A stretch of DNA of 64,000 nucleotides from Polymyxa betae (Eukaryota; Endomyxa; Phytomyxea; Plasmodiophorida; Plasmodiophoridae): the NCBI GenBank assembly GCA_003693705.1, contig RBZT01000855.1, forward strand, positions 124,001-188,000. Direction: 5' to 3'. Shown piece by piece: positions 13,729-23,809 of this stretch (positions are counted from its first letter, which is position 1; each line of letters opens with the position of its first letter). A program made the translations under genes and the position numbers. The notes below the pieces were generated by a model that was not told the origin of the DNA, ran no database searches, and saw only the letters and a list, made by a program, of their open reading frames with translations.

Positions 13729-13742
13729 AAACCCTAAACCCT
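13729..13742 (-). promoter_or_regulatory. Tandem telo-box upstream of NOA1
   Basis: The + strand reads AAACCCTAAACCCT, two units of the TTTAGGG-type telomere repeat, 66-79 bp upstream of the NOA1 start codon. The same 14-mer occurs once more in the window, upstream of mitochondrial EF-G. Telo-boxes (AAACCCTAA) in plants and Tbf1 sites in yeast (ACCCTAA core) act in promoters of translation-related genes. A Myb/TRF-like activator site is therefore the likely role here, by inference. Confidence 0.55.
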
Positions 13743-13744
13743 GA

Positions 13745-13924
13745 TTATACACCCAGAAGACAATCATGGATGCTTCGTTGGTCGTTTTCAAACGAATCAT
13801 CCGACTCGTTTATCGTTTTGGATGTAAATAAAAAAGAATCATTGTCTATTAGAATTCGTCTGGACCCATGCTGTTGATGAACAGGTTGCTGGAGTTTTAT
13901 GACATTATCGCTCATAGCCATATG
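13745..13924 (-). CDS. Doubtful small ORF, about 58 aa
   Basis: An ATG-started frame (MAMSDNVIKLQQPVHQQHG to RSIHDCLLGV) lies immediately upstream of the NOA1 promoter box on the same strand. It is acidic in its second half (NESDDSFENDQ). No homology is recognised. It may be an upstream exon or chance. The rest of 13664-14372 holds the SAR1 promoter. Confidence 0.22.
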   Translation of the reverse strand, partial: HMAMSDNVIKLQQPVHQQHGSRRILIDNDSFLFTSKTINESDDSFENDQRSIHDCLLGV

Positions 13925-14103
13925 CACTAATCGATAAGTCACTGATTACGAAGCGCAGAGCATAGAACAGCCACAATTTGTGTTTATTACAAAGCCAGCG
14001 GCGGTCGAAATGTGTTGTTGCAGCCAGCAGGGTGTGACTGGCAATCGCCTGCTCCAAAGATTTGTGACGGCCGTCCCCAGGAGGGCGGGGATACCGGATA
14101 TCT

Positions 14104-14228
14104 AGCCAATAAAGAAAACAAGGGAGGCGTTGCGAGACCCATCGGCCATAATCGACTTTCCCGACGACGCCATCAGATCTCGCTGCTCTGTCTCTGTCTC
14201 TATTGGCCGTCTCTCTGCTATATAAAAG
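14104..14228 (+). promoter_or_regulatory. SAR1 core promoter: two CCAAT boxes and TATA
   Basis: A direct CCAAT (within AGCCAATAAAG, 14104-14114) and an inverted one (ATTGG, 14202-14206) precede a TATATAAAAG element at 14219-14228. The TATA box is 145 bp upstream of the SAR1 ATG. CCAAT is the NF-Y site, and the window itself encodes an NF-YA subunit. Pyrimidine-rich CTCTGTCTCTGTCTC lies between the two boxes. Confidence 0.6.
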
Positions 14229-14372
14229 CAGCCACAGCCACTATTTAATAGCTGCGCACTTCGTCTATCTATAATATTCATAGTTTCATACTATCACCCG
14301 TTATCATCTTCGTCGATCAAGAGACCCGCCCAAGTCGTCGTCCAGTCGCCAGCCACAGTCGTCGCCGCTGCC

Positions 14373-15043
14373 ATGTTCGATTGGTTTTTCGATATCCTCG
14401 GCTCGCTCGGGTTCTGGAATAAGAAAGCTCGGATCTTGTTTCTCGGCCTGGACAATGCCGGCAAGACGACGCTCACCCGAATGTTAGTAGATAAGAAGGT
14501 GATGCCCGTTTCGCCGTCTTCTATATGCTCATGAACCTAAATTTTGTCGCAGCTTTCGTCCATGGCGCCAACCAGACACCCTCAAGGTGACGAGATCCAG
14601 GTATGGAAGCTTATCCCGTGGTTTTAACAATCTGTGAATGTTTTCGGCAGTATAAAAATATCAGATTTAAGACTTTTGATATGGGAGGTCATGCGGTCGC
14701 TCGACAGCTCTGGGCCGATTATTTCACCAATGTGGATGCCGTCGTTTACGTCGTTGACTCTTATGACAAGACTCGATTCCCAGAGACGCGCGCCGAGCTG
14801 CAGAAGCTGCTGGCCGACCCATCCCTGTCCAAAGCTCCGTTCCTGGTGTTCGGCAACAAGATTGATATGGATGGCGCTGCCAGCGAGGAAGAGCTGCGAG
14901 AGGCACTGGGTCTATCGAAGATGACGACGGGAAAGGAAGGGCGCCCTGGGAACGGCATTCGTCCCATTGAAGTTTTCATGTGCAGTGTACTTCGTCGTTC
15001 GGGATACATTCAGGGCATCGAATGGCTATCGCAATACGTCTAA
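14373..15043 (+). CDS. SAR1: SAR1 small GTPase (COPII coat assembly)
   Basis: Arf-like GTPase that recruits Sec23/24 to ER exit sites. Exons are 14373-14498, 14553-14600 and 14651-15043, all phase 0, giving 188 residues. The N-terminus [18 protein letters not shown] is the hydrophobic/amphipathic STAR motif and helix, with no Arf myristoylation Gly2. G1 is GLDNAGKTT. The switch I exon is [16 protein letters not shown]. Switch II is DMGGH with His at the catalytic place, as in SAR1. G4 is NKIDMD. TTGKEG and [21 protein letters not shown] at the end match SAR1 rather than Arf. Normal family length. Confidence 0.95.
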
Positions 15044-15206
15044 GCCAGACAACCTCCTCAATTCCAAAAATAAAACTTTGCAAGCATCTCTACTTACAGC
15101 ATAACAGTTTGCAAACCGAGATGAAATTCCACTTAAAAAACGGGGAAAATCGCCACCAACATAATCGGAGAATGTTGAAAAGTTTCATAACATTTTGGTG
15201 GGCGTT

Positions 15207-16305
15207 ATGATTGGATTCGGAGCCAGCGGATTCGGTATGGAGGTCGGATGTTGGTTTTCGAATGGCGTCTGATGATGGCTTGCTGCAGGCGGGACGCCCG
15301 TCACCAAAGCCCTCCTAATCCTGACGCTGACCTCGTCGCTGCTGTTCGGCATCTCCAAGAACAAGCTGGTGTCGATGCGCCAGAGCTTCCAGGTCGGTCG
15401 TTCTTCATTGGGATGGGCTCTCTCTCCCTCTCTCTGAATGTCTTCAATAGATCTGGCATCTACTCATCTATCCATTGACGTTTACATCAGCCATCGAGCT
15501 GCTGATTGGCTGCCTGATCTTATACCCATTCCGAACGTTTGAACGTCTTTTCGGATGCAGGAAATTCGCGGTTCGTTCGTTTTGTGGAATGAACAAAGTT
15601 TCTGAACGTATCTGTTGCAGTCTTTGCTGGTCTATCTATTCGCAGGTTCGTTTTTGATCCAGTTAGTTTCATTCTGTCTTGGTCGAGATCGTTATCTGGC
15701 ATCTGGACCTTATGTCATCATCTTCGGCCTGTTTGTCGATTTCTATTTCATCATTCCGGCGGTCTCATCTGTAAAGGTATTCGGCGTGCAATTTAGCGAG
15801 AAGCTCCTCATGTACGCTGCCGGCTCTCAGGTCTTCAATACTTTCCCCTTTTGTTCAACTATTTGATTCTGTTTTTAGCTGGCGCTGCTAAATTTGTCGT
15901 CGTCTTTGCTGCCGAGTCTGTTTGGAATTGTTTTAGGCCTGCTGCATAGAGTAAGCTTTCTGCCCTTCCAGAAACTGCAAATCCCCGAAACGGTTGCTGC
16001 GTTTTGCGACCAAACATTTGGGCCGTTGCTAGCCGCGAACGCAACCGAAAATGGCGCTCATCGGCAGGTGCGGACGATGTCGAACGGCGACGTCCAAGAT
16101 AGTCGAACAATGCTTCCGCCTCCGAATGAGAACGATGTCACGCGCCTTGTTGGAATGGGATTCAGTGAAGATGTCAAAACCGGTTTATTGTGTAAAAAAC
16201 GTGAGAATTTGATATATTCGCTTACAGGCAGTGAGAAGGGCGTTGGCGCAGACGTATAATGATATTCATCGAGCAACCGAAATTTTATTGGAAGGCAGCC
16301 GGTAA
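15207..16305 (+). CDS. UBAC2: UBAC2-like rhomboid pseudoprotease with UBA domain
   Basis: Multi-pass ER membrane protein; animal UBAC2 acts in ER-associated degradation and lipid-droplet control by restricting UBXD8. Six exons: 15207-15234, 15289-15392, 15451-15570, 15621-15830, 15879-16172 and 16228-16305, in consistent phase to TAA, about 277 residues. N-terminal GTPVTKALLILTLTSSLLFG is the first membrane helix. LILYPFRTFERLFGCRKFA aligns with the human LLIYNFRIFERRYGSRKFA signature. Several more hydrophobic helices follow. A UBA domain ends the protein: NENDVTRLVGMGFSED joined to ALAQTYNDIHRATEILLEGS. It lacks rhomboid catalytic GxSG, as expected for the family. Confidence 0.88.
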
Positions 16306-16344
16306 ATCGAACCGAACTGGGCTGTTGACCAAACTTAGCCATAT

Positions 16345-17275
16345 TCACATATTCGCTATAATACAGTCTCTGAGTTCATTTCTCACATACAGGCTGAATG
16401 TCCACAGATCATGTTCGTGAGTCCAAACGCGAGAGAATTCGGAGCCGAGATTCGTGCTGGGAACAGTGGTTGTTCCGACGAACTGATCGCCAGTAGTTCC
16501 ATTATAGATCGAGAGCAATGTTGCATCGATCTGTTTGGAATGATAGAGCGGATTGGTTGTAGACGGTCCAGCTTCAATACTGATTCGTTCATCAATGTTT
16601 TTAAGTGTCGAAACAATTTCTGTAATTGTGGTATCACTCGGAACAGTGATCGTGCTGACCATGCGCTTAAGAGATTCTTCAGGGAGTCGAAGTCGATTTT
16701 TGCTGTTCCCGCAGACGATGATTACTGATCCAGGAGCGCTTAACAACGAAGGATGATTAAGTGGAATATCACCAGATCTGGTGAGGATCATAGTTGTGGG
16801 CTTATAGTCAAATACGTGTGCGAATCGACTGGCTTGAAATCGGGTCGTCATTTTTGGCTCCTGTCTCAAAATCTCAGCCGTCGTGATAATCGTCGACGAG
16901 CATGCTCGGCTGGCTTCCAGCAAATACCGATCGATTGCGGATCTAGGAGAGCCGGGCCGGATACGAATGCATCGGAATCCGTCGCCGGAACCAATCACGG
17001 ACGTCACATGAAGGACGGAGGGCCGGGATCGCAATGCTTTCAAATAGTGCAATAACGTCTGTCGAGCATCCGCTATATGCATCTATGTCGACGCATGCAC
17101 CTAAACTCCGACGAAAACGGTCTCGGCCACTTCGAACCGTTCCTCAACGAGTCATACATACGTAGGTGTGTATTTCAGCAATGGAATTGTCAAGCGTTCG
17201 CAAAGTGTCAACAACCAATTTTTGTGAGTAGTTTCGAAACTTCACGGTTTTTTGCTGCAATGACCATCGTTGCAT
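16345..17275 (-). CDS. RibD C-terminal/RIB7-like reductase-fold protein
   Basis: Resembles the DHFR-fold pyrimidine reductase of riboflavin synthesis. Proposed exons 17162-17275 and 16345-17082 join in phase 0 (79-nt intron). The RibD_C pattern is visible: RPSVLHVTSV near the start, SRACSSTIITTAEILRQEPK (the usual AVLVGAGTxxxDxPxL stretch), APGSVIIVCG, and ISIEAGPSTTNPLYHSKQID (equivalent to VEGGPxLxxxFxxxxLVDE). The deaminase half is absent. Some core residues differ from canonical enzymes: Glu-Ala-Gly-Pro in place of Glu-Gly-Gly-Pro, and no Asp-Gly-Arg after the first strand. It could therefore be a divergent RIB7 or a paralogue with another substrate. Convergent with UBAC2, 40 bp apart. 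Confidence 0.6.
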
Positions 17276-17478
17276 TGGGACCGACTAGTCAAAACTAGGG
17301 AAACTGAACATGCTCTTGAATATATACGCCTCATCTCTGCTATTTTATTAAAGCAAACGTTGCCAATGCAACTGGAATGAAAATCGCAGTATTCTTAACA
17401 AATGACAATGAAGTTAACGAGGAATTTATTATTTGGTACAGACCATATACACTACACATTATATATAAATAAACAGCA

Positions 17479-20400
17479 TCAGTCCTCAAGATCAGCCTTC
17501 CGTCTCTTTTGATATTCTTCAGTGAGCTCTTTCTGATGCTCTCTGACAACAGGCTGATGGCGACTGTACTCCATGGAGAATTCGCCTTTGCCCGCCGTCG
17601 CAGATCGGAGATCGGTCGAATATCCGAACATGAGATTGAGGGGAACTTCTGCCCTAATCGTGCATGTAGCTCCAATCGTATCACTACTGAGAATCAGGCC
17701 ACGACGACGGCTGAGACCCGACATGGCAGCCCCCTGGAATTCGCTTGGAACATCAACCTACCATAATAATTGAGACCTATAAGAAATCCCAAGCATCACA
17801 ACATACCTGAACAGTCATGATGGGCTCGATGACGATCGGAGCGCCGTTTTTGAATGCCTCTCGGAATGCATACTGTGCACAGATTCGGAACGCCATTTCC
17901 GATGAATCAACAGCATGCGCCGCCTAAAACCAAGTTATCAACATCTACCAAATCATGGTTATATCATTATACTGACTCCATCTTGCAAGCGTACACGAAC
18001 ACCAACGCAACGATGCCCTATCAACACTCCCTGCCCCCTGTCATGCATAGAGATCAGCCTCCGAACATTATCCACAGCTAAATGCGACGTACATGGCGTG
18101 CTGGAATCCCTTCTCGATGGCCGCCACGTATTCCGGAGGTATCGCATTCCCGATTAGTTCGTTCACAAACTCGAACTGTTCACCGCTGTTGTGGTCTAGC
18201 GGCTCCATGACACCAATGACACGGCCGTACTGACCCGCCCCTCCCGTCTGCTTCTTGTGCAAGTAGTCAAAGCGGACCCGTTTGGTGATGGCCTCTCTAC
18301 AGAACAATCAATGACAAGGGCAATTGAGCAATGAAACGAAATGAACTTGTAGTTAACTCGGGGAGGCGATGTGATCGTCTCGACGCCATACTCTCGCAGT
18401 AATCGCTCAACATAGATCTGCAGATGGAGCTCGCCCATACCAGCAATGATCGTCTGCTTATTCTCTTCATCATACGAGACACGGAAGGTCGGATCTTCCT
18501 TCGTGAACCTCGAAATCGCCTAAATTCCAAGAAATCAGTTGCCCGCAAAAGCAAACAAGAGACCTGAAACACCACTCGAACGTAGAAAAAGAAAGGTACA
18601 GTGAGAGACTTTTGAAAAATTGACGTTATCTTTGGCGTTTTTGGTTTTAACGGCGAACGACATGACCGGATCGGGAACGAACATGGATGTCATGGAGTAA
18701 TTGAGAGAGCCATCGGTGAATGTGGTCCCTGAGCTACATTCGACCCCGAACATGGCCACGATCTCACCAGGACCAGCGCTCGTAATATCTTCCTGTAACG
18801 AAATTGTAACGTGGACCATGTAACGAGAAGTCCAGAATCAATTCACCATTTCATTACTGTGCATACGAACAAGACGTGGAACCTTAACCGGTTTCGAGCC
18901 CGGTTGAGAACAATTGTATATATAATCGCCTTTCTTTAAAGTTCCTGCGCAATGAAAAAATATAAACTATTGTCTGCGAGCAGATTTCTAATGGCAACCT
19001 TGATAAATTCGTGTATACGTCAGCTGCCCGAACCGGCTCTCCTCAAGTTTAAACGCTAGATTGAGTTAGATGCCGATCTAAAAGTGCAGTCACCTCTCTG
19101 ATTACCGAGTGCAACTAGAGGCAGGTCAGGGCGTGATACCAGATCGACCGGGTTTTCATCGTTCGCGATGTCCAAAGCCTTATTGCTGACCTCGTCAGGA
19201 CGTGGCAGGAACGAAACGACGCCATCCAGCAGCGGCTGGACGCCCTTATTTTTGTACGCGCTTCCTGTATAAAACAATCGTGAGCACCGACTTGGGAGCA
19301 TAACCAAAATCTTAAACGAACCCATAAAGACTGGAGCGAATTTGTTGGCGATTGTGGCGCGGCGAATGGCCGCCTTGAGTACATCTGAGGGCGGATCCTC
19401 CTCCATCAGGAAATACTCGCCGATAGTATCGTCACATTCGGCAAGACGTTCAATAAGCAAATGTCGATACTTCTTGTAATCGGCCTAGAGCTCTCTCAGA
19501 TCAGAAATGAATATTACGGGACGACCCATTTACCTGGATTTCATCAGGCATCGACACAGATACCACGTTCTCCCCATTCGGCCCATCGAATTCAAAACAT
19601 TCGCCCGTGATTAAGTCGGCGATGCCACGATGATTGCCTTCGAGACCGATGGGGATCTGTACCGCCATAAATCGCTCGGCAGTGTCACATACAATGCCCA
19701 TACCTGGACGGCGGCGGCGTTCAGTTCCAGGATGCGCCGGACGTCTTCAACAACGCGATACGGGTTGGCGCCGACCCGATCGAGTTTGTTCACGAAACAG
19801 ATTCGTGGCACCGAATATCGTTTCATCTGACGATCGACCGTCATCGATTGCGATTGGACGCCGCCGACGCCGCACAGCCTGGATAAAGCGTGTTGGGAGA
19901 TGGGAGGTCAAGCGATACGGGCGGCGACGTACACAAGAATGGCTCCGTCCAGGACACGAAGCGCTCGCTCGACCTCGATTGTGAAGTCGACGTGGCCCGG
20001 CGTATCAATGATATTGATATGGGAGTCTTTCCATTTCGTGAATGTCGCAGCGCTCTGAATCGTGATGCCCTAATTGCAGATTCGATTAGTGTGAACCAAT
20101 GAAATAATTTGGTTTTGAACGTTCTATTTGAAAGCGATTCAATATGAAACCTTTTCTCGCTCAAGCTCCATGGAGTCCATTTTAGCTCCGACCCCATCTC
20201 TTCCACGAACGTCATGAATTTCATGGATCCTCCCTGGGACGTGAGATGAAGCCCTATCCAGTTTCATGCAAATGATGATTACCAGTAAAGTACAGGATGC
20301 GTTCTAATCAAGTCAATTCAGAATCAGCAGAGCGATTTCTGTGAATGAAATTTTACCTGTCAATGTGGTCTTTCCGCTATCAATATGAGCTGAAATCCCG

Positions 20401-20667
20401 ATATTCGTAATAGCCTTTTCGGCAGCTGCGATTCAGCACAAGTCGAGAGATGTTTCGAAACCGACCGACCTGCGACGCCGCCGAAAATAAGCGGACCCTA
20501 GATCGATGGGCCTGGCTTTGGAGCAGACCTGACGTCTGTAGACACCGCGATAGGAACATGAATAATTGGGCAAATGATAGAGATGATGATGGGGTCACTC
20601 CTGTCCAAGGCCCAATGACAGTTGGATGGGGGTCACCCCAACGCACCATTGCAAGCCGTACACACAT
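17479..20667 (-). CDS. GFM1: Mitochondrial elongation factor G (EF-G1)
   Basis: Ribosomal translocase of mitochondria. The ATG ends at 20667. An N-terminal extension with Arg/Ser-rich [12 protein letters not shown] suits import. A 40-nt intron then leads into G1, [17 protein letters not shown]. Later exons give [20 protein letters not shown] (G4 NKLD), [25 protein letters not shown] and [14 protein letters not shown]. Domain IV follows with [19 protein letters not shown]. The domain V end is [20 protein letters not shown] then [15 protein letters not shown]. The NxIDTPGHxDF G3 lies in the exon around 19970-20030. The mitochondrial EF-G1 type is indicated by the IDSGKTT motif and the C-terminal [12 protein letters not shown] tail. 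A tandem telo-box sits just upstream. Confidence 0.93.
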
Positions 20668-20681
20668 GTAGACACTTCCAT

Positions 20682-20697
20682 AAAACCCTAAACCCTA
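20682..20697 (-). promoter_or_regulatory. Tandem telo-box upstream of mitochondrial EF-G
   Basis: The + strand reads AAAACCCTAAACCCTA, two CCCTAAA units, 15-30 bp upstream of the EF-G start codon. It is identical in its 14-nt core to the box upstream of NOA1. The position suggests the proximal promoter or 5' UTR. A telomere-repeat-binding (Myb/TRF/Tbf1-like) activator is the inferred reader. Confidence 0.55.
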
Positions 20698-20877
20698 GAT
20701 CAAAGAAGCACCCAGCTTCAAGATTGGCCGAGGCGATTCCCGAATGGTAAAATGGAAGCGCTGGGACAGTTAATTGGAATTTATTTCAGTCATAAAGTGA
20801 TATCATTTGAAGCATAATAATGACGACGAGTGGGTCGAGAATCAGGTTGATCAAGAATATGACAATCAGGATTTCTA

Positions 20878-21621
20878 TCAGGTCTGGGCGCTCTTCAACT
20901 GTTGCTGTTGCTGCGAGATCGCCAAATGTAGCTGCTGACATCGAAGCGTCCTCTCGCGGAATTTAGCCTCGAGACCTTGTAGGACGCCGGCCGCGTCAAC
21001 CTGAATCTTCTTACGCTTAGCATTCACTGCCGAGCGAATCAGCGATCTATCGAAAGATTACGGAATACAGCAATACCGATATTCTGTTCAGTTAGAGCGC
21101 CGTGCAAATGGCTCTGTAATTCGGCCAACTCATTCGCCATCATGGTTGTATATTGCTCGTATGCTTTGTCAGAATACTTGCCGGTCAGATTGGCATTTAG
21201 TGCCTGAAATTCGAGCATTTCTGCCACAATCGATGATTGATTGACGCTTGCCAGGGCAGCATCGGGGTCGTTATCATCAGGAAATTCAACCCTATAAATA
21301 TGAAAAGACATGTATTAGCGACTGATCAGCACAATACAGTATATTTGGAAATCCTCAAGATAAACATTGAACTCACTTGGATTTAGGACGTGCAGAGTTC
21401 GGCTCGCCTCGTTCGATACGTTCGAACTCGGCCTGGGCCAGCGGCGACAGGTTTAGCGAAACAGCCGGTGCCAGATTCGGGTGAGATTCCAGAAAGGGCC
21501 CGGATCGTGACAGCTCCTCGTTTATCAAAGACTCGGCTTGGGCCTTGGCGGCACCCGACCCATACACCTCTTCGACGTAGGGTAAGCCATCCAGCAACGT
21601 CTCCAAATTTGACATCAACAT
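20878..21621 (-). CDS. BCAS2: Pre-mRNA-splicing factor SPF27 (BCAS2)
   Basis: Subunit of the Prp19/NineTeen complex that activates the spliceosome. The N-terminal exon begins MLMSNLETLLDGLPYVEEVY and continues AESLINEELSR then FERIERGEP, matching family signatures (LPYxD and AEFERIxxG). A second exon has VEFPDDNDPDAALASVNQ and a helical LEFQALNANLTGKYSDKAYE. The third begins VNAKRKKIQVDAAGVLQGLE and is coiled coil, ending in a poly-Gln run before KSAQT. The second intron (50 nt) was placed by frame; the first is about 90 nt. About 215 residues, the normal size. Confidence 0.88.
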
Positions 21622-21768
21622 GAGACGCAACAATTACTGCGAGAACACATCCAAGGCGTTGCCGGTAATTGTATGTAGGAGAAAGCAAACATCACATTTG
21701 GGATATTTTCATCGAATATTTCTGTAGATTAATAGATGAGAGGTCTGGTGATATATTGATGCTATTAA

Positions 21769-23565
21769 TTAAATGATGCCTTGACGTTTGAGATCGTCGA
21801 AAGTCTTCTTCTTGAATACATTGCCCTGCTTGTCCTCCATTTCTTCGTCGTTCTCGGGCCTCCATTCGCGCGACTTCTCCAGCAGTTTCACCTAGGAAGG
21901 CGGACTATATGGGCAACCAGACGTCGGTCCAATGAGCAGCAGATACCTTCTTATAGAGAGCCATCGCGTCTTCGATACTGGTGACGTACTTGAAATGATG
22001 GGAGTTGGGTATCTTGAGCGCCTTCATTCCATTGACGTGACGCCATTCAGTGAAGTGTCGTTCGAAGTTACGCGGACCCATATAAGCATAATTGCCACAA
22101 ATCTCGCACCGATATTCAATATTGAGACCGTGCAGTTTATACAACCAATATGGAATAGGTTTGCCATCCCATCCTATGACGTATTAGAAGATTAAACAGC
22201 ATGACGATCAAAATGCCATTTACCGAGAGGAACATTCTTTGGATTGTAGAGGACGCCCTCGTCGTCTGATTCCTCTTCGGATTCTTCCTCTTCTTCAGAG
22301 AAATCGTTGCGTTCGGCCTGAAAACCCAAAATGATGACGAGCCATTTAGCAAAATGATAATTACTTCAATTTCTTGATAGGTTCTGGTCTGTTGAACTTC
22401 AACTCGGGATCGAGTAGCAGCAATGACATCGCTCAGCAGCTCAGCAAATACCTCAACTTGATAGAGCTTAAACTGAAGCCCTGTAAGAGAGCCGCCTTGC
22501 TGAACTTTCTTCAAATGCTTCGCAGATCTCAAATGTGCATCCATCACAGAGAGCTTCGAGAACCGTTTCACGCAATGGCCACAGTATAGACGATCGTTCA
22601 TGGCCACATTCGTATTGAAATCTTTGGCAATTTGAGATTCGATCTGAGTTGATATCACTAAAAAAAGGTGAGACAATTGGAAAAGAATCTCACTTTCTCG
22701 ACTGGATATAACGGATGGATTTTGGAATGGAAATCCTTCAGATAGGACAGTAAGGCGTCGACATATTCCGACGACCCAGCACAAGATGGAATGTTGCGAT
22801 GGAATGTCGCCAAATATTCCGAATAATCAATTCGTTTCTTGCCTTTGAACGCTGGAAGATTGACGAACCTGGAAAAGATCAGTGACGATACAAGCAAATG
22901 CTGCCAGAGAATAAATCCAGCATTGATTGACAGCAGGACCAATAAAACACAGAAACGAACCTTTCATGAAGATGAACCATGTCGACATATTTGCCGAATT
23001 TCTCTTCACCCGTAAATCGAACTGGGAGCTGCTCTTCGATGTGTTCAATGGAATGAGCATTCCCGCTCCCTCCTCTGCCATTTCCTGCCAGACAGGTTTA
23101 ATACGACTTGCATGTCGGGTATAGATCGCCATCATACCATTGGAATAGCCGTTATCGTAATTGGATCGGGCCTGCCGATGCGATTCTCTCAGCGACTTCA
23201 GCTCTTCGTAGAACAGCTGGAACATGTTGCTCGGGTTAATACGATCTAATTCCTCGGCAAACGTCCTAAATGTAATCAGGAAAGATGCAGGAAGAATTGT
23301 CAGGCTCAAACCTGTCTTCGTCCTGATAAATCTTTACAAGCGACAGATTATTTTTATAGATGGATTCCAGATTTGATTTCAATCGGTGCTGTTGCAACAG
23401 ATCTCCCTTATGCTAAAACAAATCCTTTAGCGGCAGTTTCGATCCGATCTACAACGTCCAGACCGTTTTCGGTTTGCACTTGACGAAGTCGTTGACGACA
23501 TCGACTTTCAGGCGTTCATTGTCTTCGTGCAGGGCCCGGGCATGTTCCACTATCGAGGAAACCAT
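21769..23565 (-). CDS. SF3A3: Splicing factor 3A subunit 3 (SF3a60/Prp9)
   Basis: U2 snRNP SF3a subunit that helps branch-site recognition. Start is [20 protein letters not shown] (ATG ending at 23565). Helical exons follow, including [14 protein letters not shown] and the SF3A3 block [19 protein letters not shown]. The SAP-like/zinc region [19 protein letters not shown] then RSAKHLKK is a C2H2 finger. After an acidic linker comes NPKNVPLG, then [20 protein letters not shown] and [20 protein letters not shown], the matrin-type zinc finger. The C-terminus is [13 protein letters not shown], nearly identical to the animal KKTYEDLKRQGLL. At least six small introns. Confidence 0.93.
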
Positions 23566-23809
23566 TGGTGCCGACAACCGGGCCTATCACAGTCGGGATG
23601 CGATAAGCAAATCTGAGAGACACAAAACCCTCTCCGTAGCGCAGCTTCACCTATTAAACCTGCTCAGAAATATTTTGCGACTATTTCTAGCTATATCTCC
23701 ACACAGCCTCAATTTTCTCCCTCTGAAGTCTGAACCTCACTTGTTACAGCCATTGATTATGAAGTACATTTATTATGATTACAATGAATAATACGATCGA
23801 CGATCGGAT

